A DNA stretch of 64,000 nt, from contig OY979721.1 in NCBI GenBank assembly GCA_963855995.1, positions 1,550,001 to 1,614,000 on the forward strand. Reading direction: 5' to 3'. Positions 57,264-64,000 of the stretch are shown here, piece by piece (position 1 is the stretch's first letter; every line of letters starts with the position of its first letter). A model generated the notes under the pieces. It had not been told where the DNA came from, did no database searches, and saw only the letters and a program-made list of their open reading frames with translations. Made by a program: the position numbers and the translations under genes. This DNA is from Muricea muricata. Taxonomy: Eukaryota > Cnidaria > Anthozoa > Malacalcyonacea > Plexauridae.

Positions 57264-58676
57264 ATGGGAGGGTCTTACTCCAGAGGGAAGCGAATTCATG
57301 ACCGAAGTAGGAGCACAGGAGATATAGCGAACCAACACAGGTATGTGGCGCGAGAACCGGCTAGTGACCACCAACAGAAAGATGGAAATTGGTTCAGCAA
57401 CTTTGGGAAGCATTTATCAGTCGAAAGGCTCGAGGGTAAGACGGTGTCTTGCAAGCTACGACCGAACAGCAAGCAATCCCAACAGAGCGGCGAAATAGTA
57501 CAGGATCCAAGCTCCTCAACGAGTTTGCAGAGTGAAACCGACTCGAATTTTGGGGGAAATTCCACCGTGGGAGATCGGCTGTGTCATTACTCGAGAGATT
57601 CTACGATTCCGGCGTATTTTGAGAAGCAATTGAACGCCTTTACCCCAGACAAGAACCAGGTTTACTTGGAAAATATTGAAGATGACAATAAAAATATCGA
57701 AAATGGTTCGACAGTATCGACACACAGGCGAGAGCATTTGAGCACATCTGAAGTGATTTCGTTACAAACTGGTGAAGAACTGAACATGATGACGGTTCAC
57801 GAACTGTACAACTGCCTTAATGATGGCACGGTTAACCCATACATCATGGATCCCTTTTATATCCTCATCTTGGATATCCGAAAACGTGCAGAGTATGACA
57901 TGTCCCATATTGTCACTGCCCAACCTTCTGATGTCATATATACTGAGCTGGTACTGCTTTTTAACTATGGTTACATTGGTGGCAGAACTAGCTTGCGAGA
58001 TTTTACCATGGTGGTCATCTATGGTGAAGGCTCATGCGATCTGAACGACTCAACATGCCACGAGCTCAAACTCTACCATGAGCTTATGGAGTTTGGGATC
58101 GAGCCAAGCATACTTAAAGGTGGCTTCGAAGCATTTAACCGGCAGTACCCTTTCCTATGCTCCAGCATTCACATTACAAATGAGCGAGAACGCAAGAAAT
58201 ATCTGCAGACCTATCCCTCGGAAATCATCGAGGGGAAACTCTACCAAGGACGCGGTGACCAAGCAACTAACAAGATGGTTGTTAAGAACTTAAAGATCAC
58301 TCACATTGTTAATGTTTGCACGGAACATCGGAATGCATTTCCTGACGAGGTCACCTATCTCAACATCAATGTCGAAGACTTGAATTCGTCTTGTTTGAAG
58401 TTGTACTTTCAAAAGTGCTATGACTTTATTAGAAATGCGTTTGATGAGAATGGTTGTGTTCTGGTGCATTGCAACCTGGGCATGAGTCGTAGCTCCACCA
58501 TGTCTTTGTGTTATTTAATGGAATCTCGGCACTGGAACTTGAAAGAAGCATATGATTTTATGAAGTCCAAAAGGCAAGCGGTGAAGCCTAATCGATCATT
58601 TCTGCGACAGCTTTGTGAGCTGGAAGAAGAACTCCTGGGAAAGAAAGTGACAGATCCAGATGACATCTGGTTCTAG
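57264..58676 (+). CDS. STYXL1: STYXL1-like rhodanese/dual-specificity phosphatase
   Basis: A single-exon frame of 470 aa. Residues 1-165 are a low-complexity basic/Ser-rich extension not present in human STYXL1 (313 aa). A rhodanese/CH2-like domain follows (about 174-300: ILILDIRKRAEYDMSH, ILKGGFEAFNRQYPF) without the rhodanese cysteine. The phosphatase domain (about 315-460) has YPSEIIEGKLYQG, a possible general-acid Asp372, and the signature HCNLGMSR with Cys403 and Arg409. The C-terminus LLGKKVTDPDDIWF parallels human ILGDSITNIMDPLY. Human STYXL1 is a pseudophosphatase; this protein keeps the catalytic residues. MGGSYS suggests N-myristoylation. A relative of STYXL1 in the MAP-kinase phosphatase family is the fallback. 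Confidence 0.85.
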   Translation: MGGSYSRGKRIHDRSRSTGDIANQHRYVAREPASDHQQKDGNWFSNFGKHLSVERLEGKTVSCKLRPNSKQSQQSGEIVQDPSSSTSLQSETDSNFGGNSTVGDRLCHYSRDSTIPAYFEKQLNAFTPDKNQVYLENIEDDNKNIENGSTVSTHRREHLSTSEVISLQTGEELNMMTVHELYNCLNDGTVNPYIMDPFYILILDIRKRAEYDMSHIVTAQPSDVIYTELVLLFNYGYIGGRTSLRDFTMVVIYGEGSCDLNDSTCHELKLYHELMEFGIEPSILKGGFEAFNRQYPFLCSSIHITNERERKKYLQTYPSEIIEGKLYQGRGDQATNKMVVKNLKITHIVNVCTEHRNAFPDEVTYLNINVEDLNSSCLKLYFQKCYDFIRNAFDENGCVLVHCNLGMSRSSTMSLCYLMESRHWNLKEAYDFMKSKRQAVKPNRSFLRQLCELEEELLGKKVTDPDDIWF

Positions 58677-60371
58677 AAATGACCCATGATGCACTTGCAC
58701 GTGAGATAACGTAATTTCCAAAATAACACCCTTCCCATCCCCCATATGAATTCTAATCTTAAGCCCCTTTTAAACGAGGATAACGGTTGAGAAGCGAGAG
58801 CTTTCTCTCGGCTTTCTCAACTTTCATGCTCCAGTCAAACAAGAATAGAGTTCATGAGCTGAGAAGCGAAAGTTTCATCTCTCAAGTCCTGGTCAATTGA
58901 GGGGACGCCGAGAACTTTCTGAAGAGTGAAGAGAGTTGATAAAAGTTGGCAGTCACTTGATCTTCAAGTTAGCTGCAGTTGTATTTTATGCTTTATCAAA
59001 ACAGTTATGTTCGACACTGTGAACTCTCATCAAGTCTAATCTTTGTTTGACCCAGCCTTGAATGATAGTTGATGAGATAAGAATTGGTAGTTAATTCATC
59101 AATGAACATCCTCCTTTTACTTGGGCAAAGTAACATAATCATTAAGAGGTTAAAATTCAGCACGCACACAGCAGCGACAAGAGGTTCCACCAATAAACTG
59201 GGAAAAGTAGGTAAAGGTGCTCCCACAAAACTTGTGAGTATATCTACATTACAGTTAATTTCACAAAACTTTTGCTAAAATATTTTAAATTTCGTTCCAA
59301 AGTTCGCCAAGTTCATTGCGAAGTTCAAAGTTCATATTGAAATTCACAAACCAGTTTTTTAAACAAAGCATTTGATTGGATTAATTCAATTCATAGACCA
59401 ATCAGAGGCTTTGTTTACAAACCAACTTGTGAATTTCAATATGAACTTTTGAACCTCGCAACAAACTTGGCAAACTCTGGAACAAAATTTGGAATATTTT
59501 GGCAAAAGTTTTGTGAAATCAACTGTAAAGCGCCACTTGCAAGCAGACAATGACATCAAATTTCAAGCAAATTTGTGAATGCCAATCACTCCTACTTTTC
59601 CTGTAAAAGAAGGGTACACTAACTTTACCTAAAACTATTTAACAACCACCACACCTCCCCTTCTATTGCTAAATCCTTTCCAGAGACAATTCCCCTCCTG
59701 CCCTATTTCCCAAAGAATTTTTTAACTATGGATGTTAAATTAGATGTAAACAAATTATGCATAAACAAAGCCAAAATATTGGTATTGTATTTTTAAAATT
59801 AGGAAAATAATATGTATGTTTCAAATTTCATGAAATTTAAGTCATAATGTACAATTAAAGCACAATATATATTCAAAAGATTCAGTAGTTTTGAAAACTT
59901 GGTTGATGCATTTGCCCCTTTTACACAGAAAAAACGAACAACCTGTTCTGGCCTGATGAAGACAGCATTGAACAATGTTTTGCTGCCCACATTGTTCAAG
60001 GTTGTCAACAATATTGTTCAACATTGTTACACTTGATTGCAGGCTAATTCAGACTCAACAACTTGTTCAGTATTGTTGACAACATTGAACGATGTTGGCA
60101 GGAAACATTGTTCAATGCTGTTCAATGCTGTTTAATGCTGTTCAATGCAATACAGCCGGTTGTTCGTTTTTGGCTGTGTACCCACTAAGCAACATGCATT
60201 CTACTTACAGGTGTAGATTCCTTTCTGCGCATCATTTCTGCTCATAATTCAAAAGTCCAAATTCTTTGAACTTTTTGTATCAAAAATTCCACTAAGCATG
60301 CCCTGACAGCACTAAATGCAACATTACGAGAACAGTATCATTTGCATATATTTATTCTTCTCGCCCGCATT
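58677..60371. other. Convergent intergenic region
   Basis: No gene. It has an inverted repeat (59262-59520) and, at about 59940-60170, tandem short words around ACATTGTTCAATGCTG. The 3' ends of the STYXL1-like gene and AP4E1 face each other. Confidence 0.6.
59262..59520. mobile_element. Foldback element, ~260 bp
   Basis: Arms with TTTCACAAAACTTTTGC, CAAAGTTC and CATATTGAAATTCACAA mirror each other around a short centre near 59390. Looks like a MITE. Confidence 0.65.
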
Positions 60372-62834
60372 TTATGCAGTTTTATCAATTACTTCACAAG
60401 CTGCTAAGCATTCCTTCATAACCATTTCAGAAAGTCTTTTATTGGGTGACTTTACCCATAGCTCTATTTCTGCGCCTTGAGCATTCAAGTGCAGAAGGCA
60501 CAGATCATTACCCAAAATTGATCCAGCCAAAATGGTTTCTGAACCTATTCAGAAAGATAAAATAGTCCTTGGTCAGTTTTAAAGCATTTGAAATTTATTG
60601 TAAGGAGCGATAACTCTCAAAATACCAATCTTATACGAGCTAAGTTAATGAAAAACTAAAAACGTCTCCAGGATTTTTATTTTGTTTTGGTGCTATGTAG
60701 TACTTAGTTGAAAATGACGTTTGTGGTGTTACTCTGAGTTTATAATCCTGATCGGACAGGCCACGGTCGCAAATGAACCTACGATCCTAGGATTACTGGG
60801 CCAACGCTCTGCCAACTGAGAGTTAGGTTGGTTTGAGTATTGAAATATCACATACTTGGCCTGACCGCGCAGTTCAGCTGGTGGAGCATTGGGCTAGCAT
60901 TCCAATGGTCGTAGGTTCGATTCCCACCGTGGCCACGAAGGAACCCCTACAACGGATTGTACTGTAAGAATCATTTAACAGGCCTTGTCCGACTGATAGT
61001 TTCAGCAAGTGTAAAACTAGAGACACCTCGAATAATGTTTGCATATCTAAAGAACACAACAAACTGTACAATCGATTGACTCATCTTCACAATAGCTACT
61101 GTACCTACTCTAGTAGTAGCTACCTTTCATATCCACCACTTGAAAATTGATATACTTTGCAACAACCTCCGCCACTTCGTCGCAACCTCCACGCATATTG
61201 TGTTTGCGCAGGTCGCAACTCATTGAAGTCCATTTCTCTCCGAACTCTTCAGTCGTCATTCCTAGTGGCCTGAACAAAAGTCTGGCGGGCAGTTCGTGCT
61301 CAAAGTTTAAAACTTTCGAGTTCTTCGAAACAGAATATCTCAAGGTACCTTTGAAGGACATGCGTTGTGCTGGGTACAGATACGTTAAAGACACTTCTCG
61401 GGTTACCTAAGGTGACGCAAATAAAAAAAAATGCTTTGAGATATTACTTATTTTCATTACAATAACTATAGTTCTAAATTAGTCTTCCTAGAGATCGGGT
61501 AAAGACATCCCTTATTGATCTAGTGTTACTACAGGAGGAAACCTAAACTAAACAAACTTTATTTATACTGAATAGCTGTATCAGTTCTAAACTGTTCTTC
61601 CTAAAGGTCCAGAAAGGGTCACCTCTTATTTACCCAGTGTTACTACAGCAGGAAACTTAAACTAAGCTAACTTTATTTATACTGGATAGCTCTATCAGTT
61701 CTAAACTGTTCTTCCTTGAGGTCCAGTAAGGGTAATCTCTTATTGATCTAATTTTACTACAGGAGGAAACCTAAACTAAACTAACTTTATTTATACTGGA
61801 CAGCTCTATCAGTTCTAAACTGTTCTTCCTTGAGGTCCATTAAGGATTATCTTTTATTGACCTAGTGTTACTGCAAAAGGAAACGTAACTCTAATTATAC
61901 TACATACTGTAGCTGTATTTGCTCCATTTAAGATAGTTCTAAGATTTACTGAACAATATACACTTACGGTTTCTAGAAAAGACAATTTCTCCATGGCGAT
62001 CTCTGTGGAAGATGAATCCGCGACGAGGTTGGAAGGCGGTTCAATTTTCAAAGATATTCCTTCGACTGCAACCCGACTTTGATTATGATTTGTCAGCTTC
62101 ATGACCATAACAAGTTCTGACTGGTTGAGTACAGGAGCTGTGACCAATCGCATGTTGCTGTCGATGCAGAGTTCTGTAGATTCGCCACCCTTTCGAGACG
62201 CGCTGCCTCTTTGCCCCATCAAGGACGTGTCCTCCACCAAATGGTCGGCGTCGCCGATGCCAACTTCAACATCAAGCAAGGAATCTTGCTTCGCAATGGA
62301 TCCACCTTCAGAGCCTTGCACATCAGCGAAACCAACAACATTATAATCGTTGGACATTTGGCTATTTCCTACCGCCATTGACACGGTGTTTCCAATATCA
62401 ACGAGTAAACTACCTTCTTTTGTTAAAGGATCATTTTTAACCGACTGGGGTCGTAACCCTTCCTGAATGCTATCATTTCCAGCAGAAACAAACAAATCGT
62501 TAATATCATCCTCGCTTGATGTAGACTTTTCGTGAAATTCGTTTATTCTTTCGTCCAGCTCCTGAGAAAGCTTCGCTTGTCCAACATCAATTGACGGTTC
62601 TAGTTTATCTTCTTCTAAATGTAGTTTCTTTGCTACTCGTTGTTCTAGCGAACCTTCGCTAACAATATCGGGCAATCCATCTGACGAACTTGCTTGTTCA
62701 GAATTCATCGCCTTTTTAACCTTCTTCGGTGTTTCTCTTTTCGATTTAGGTTTTATTCCAGCAAATAGAGAGATTTTAGGAGATTGCTCGAGATTAGCGT
62801 CGGGTGAAGTAAAAGGATCGCTTGATTTCACCTC
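60372..62834 (-). CDS. AP4E1: AP-4 complex epsilon adaptin, last three exons
   Basis: Exons 62834-61968, 61406-61124 and 60538-60372 join in phase (ACC/GTAAGT; G/GTAGCT) and end in TAA. The first exon here encodes a long acidic, Ser-rich hinge (such as SLFAGIKPKSKRETPKK) and the start of the ear (LVMVMKLTNHNQSRVAVEGI). The others match the AP4E1 appendage platform (FRPLGMTTEEFGEKW; then ETILAGSILGNDLCLLHL and a C-terminal helix). AP-4 sorts cargo such as ATG9 from the trans-Golgi network. The N-terminal trunk lies beyond the right edge of the window. The first intron shown contains the ~118-bp repeat family. Confidence 0.87.
60715..60935. repeat. tRNA-derived SINE-like repeat
   Basis: 60863-60935 has A- and B-box-like words (CAGTTCAGCTGGTGGAGCAT, GGTTCGATTCC) of a degraded tRNA. 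An inverted partial copy lies at about 60740-60810. A relative is at 36642-36880. Confidence 0.6.
61470..61880. repeat. Inverted ~118-bp repeat array in AP4E1 intron
   Basis: About 3.5 tandem copies in the opposite orientation to the array at 27.9-28.8 kb (CTTTATTTATACTGGATAGCT, TACTACAGGAGGAAACC). They are very similar to one another, so the array is recent. Confidence 0.9.
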
Positions 62835-63155
62835 CTAAATGGAAATAGTAAATATACAGTACAAACGATTTTGTTTTCTGAGCTTAACGGATAAATGCGA
62901 TAGGGTTTAGACGAAATTTTGAGAAAAATCGAAATATGAAAAAATATTACCACAGCTTGAAAGAGAATCTTAAAAACTTAGTAAAATTGCAAAGTTTGGT
63001 TGTAAAATGTTGTAAACTATACAAAATATAGCCTTGCGAAGTTAACAAATTTTCTGTAGTTTTGTATTATCCCTGAGAAATGAATACCCAAGGGTATCAA
63101 CTGGGTATTATTTTCATATTAACCTGACACGGCAGAGAACAACGAAAAATTCGCT

Positions 63156-63226
63156 GTCTCGAGCGGGATTCGAACTCGCATCTTCGGGTTTCTAGACCGC
63201 CGCTCTACCAATTGAGCTATCGAGTC
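63156..63226 (-). repeat. tRNA-like sequence, left arm
   Basis: 71 bp with D-arm (TAGCTCAATTGGTAGAGC), T-arm (GAGTTCGAATCCCGC) and acceptor ends GACTCGA/TCGAGAC with one mismatch. The anticodon stem is imperfect (loop CTAGAAA). A tRNA-derived SINE head is more likely than a working tRNA. Confidence 0.6.
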
Positions 63227-63533
63227 AACTGGGATGGGTAGCGAGTCTTATCCAATTTAAGTGCACGAAATATTTTCGTGACGACTTAACGCTTGTCTTT
63301 GAGGACGCGCAGTGTTTCAATTCTATTTCAGAACCATCCTCAGAGATATGAAAAACTAGATTCATATTAATCTGACACTGCAGAGAACAACGAAAAATTC
63401 GTTGTCTCTAAGTTGTTGTGGAGCTTAGAAGAGATTGAGAGTGAGAGATTTGAGTCCTCAAAGACAAGCGTTAAGTCATCACGAAAATATTTCGTGCACT
63501 TAAATTGGATTAGACTCGCTACCAATCCCAGTT

Positions 63534-63604
63534 GACTCGATAGCTCAATTGGTAGAGCGTCGGTCTTGAAACCCGAAGATGCGAGTTCGAATCCCGCTCG
63601 AGAC
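63534..63604 (+). repeat. tRNA-like sequence, right arm
   Basis: Mirror copy with loop CTTGAAA (triplet TGA at the anticodon position). It has no long variable arm, as a real serine tRNA would. Same judgement as the left copy. Confidence 0.6.
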
Positions 63605-63805
63605 AACGAATTTTTCGTTGTTCTCTGCAGTGTCAGGTTAATATGAATCTAGTTTTTCATATCTCTGAGGATGGTTCTGAACTGGGTATTATTTTCCACC
63701 CGTAATACAAATGTATACAAAATTTGCCAAATTCACAAGGCTATATTTTCTATAGCATACAACATTTTACAACCAAACTTTGCAATTGTACTAAGTTTAG
63801 GATGC

Positions 63806-64000
63806 TCTTTCAAGATGTGGTACTATTTTTGCCAGTTTCGAATTTTTATCGGTGTCAATGACGAGATAAACATGGCTTGATGCAAATCAAGGTGAGTTTC
63901 TTTTACACGTAGTTCTTACGTCGTCTTTGGCGTCGCATCATCTTACCTAAACCTTTCTATCAACAAACGTAATATCGGGTGAGAGAGGGGGGGCTGCCTC
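63806..64000. other. Window edge, nothing assigned
   Basis: The upstream intron or intergenic DNA of AP4E1 continues here. A short CpG-containing piece near 63900-63960 has no supported exon. Confidence 0.5.

Larger units (their letters stand above)
62975..63805. repeat. Large inverted repeat, ~830 bp
   Basis: Arms of about 330-400 bp mirror each other around a centre near 63350-63390, with good identity from AAACTTAGTAAAATTGCAAA outward to inward. Each arm holds one tRNA-like sequence. It is likely a foldback element or two SINE-bearing copies in inverted order. Confidence 0.8.

Noticed and set aside
63156-63604. Two functional tRNA genes
   Set aside because: Mismatches in acceptor and anticodon stems and their place in mirrored repeat arms make tRNA-derived SINE heads more likely.
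1-64000. CRISPR arrays, prokaryotic operons, phage or plasmid modules
   Set aside because: Spliced metazoan genes throughout; the tandem repeats lack the spacer pattern and no cas-like or phage genes are present.

Overview
The window is nuclear DNA of an animal, most likely a cnidarian (inference, about 0.6). It is AT-rich, with split genes, GT-AG introns and intronic repeats. Three genes have recognisable metazoan orthologs: germ cell-less (GMCL1), a STYXL1-type rhodanese/dual-specificity phosphatase, and the AP-4 epsilon adaptin (AP4E1). Mobile DNA includes Copia, Penelope-like and hAT-like elements and many foldback MITEs. No operons, CRISPR arrays or prokaryotic signals were seen.

Layout. 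0-3.4 kb: a possible terminal exon, a 129-aa unknown gene and two possible exons. 3.4-8 kb: mostly non-coding, with one hAT-like MITE. 8.1-8.8 kb: the last exon of a class A GPCR, from the DRY motif to the C-terminus, with one in-frame stop.

9.4-41.5 kb: the main feature, an array of at least eleven intact two-exon genes plus about five broken copies and two lone signal-peptide exons. Each encodes a small secreted peptide: a 20-34-codon signal-peptide exon, a phase-0 intron, then one exon with six core cysteines. Cysteine spacing gives three groups. Group A is at 9.4-18.5 kb (minus strand). Group B is at 19.3-26.3 kb (minus) plus one plus-strand member at 27.8-29.2 kb. Group C is at 30.3-41.5 kb (plus). 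Tails differ sharply: about 60 consecutive Glu in one gene, an Asp/Glu tail in another, a Lys/Arg tail in a third. I do not recognise the family by name. Toxin, antimicrobial, signalling and matrix roles all remain possible.

42.6-56.4 kb: a complete nine-exon germ cell-less gene (minus), whose 6.1-kb first intron holds a nearly intact Copia retrotransposon inserted in an older MITE. It is head-to-head with the single-exon STYXL1-like gene (57.3-58.7 kb, plus) across an 847-bp shared promoter region. 60.4-62.8 kb: the last three exons of AP4E1 (minus). The window ends in an ~830-bp inverted repeat carrying two tRNA-like sequences.

The housekeeping genes are linked neighbours, not a pathway. 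The peptide array looks like a rapidly evolving birth-and-death family. Splice joins were worked out by eye from reading frame, splice consensus and paralog or ortholog similarity; no search or expression data were available.
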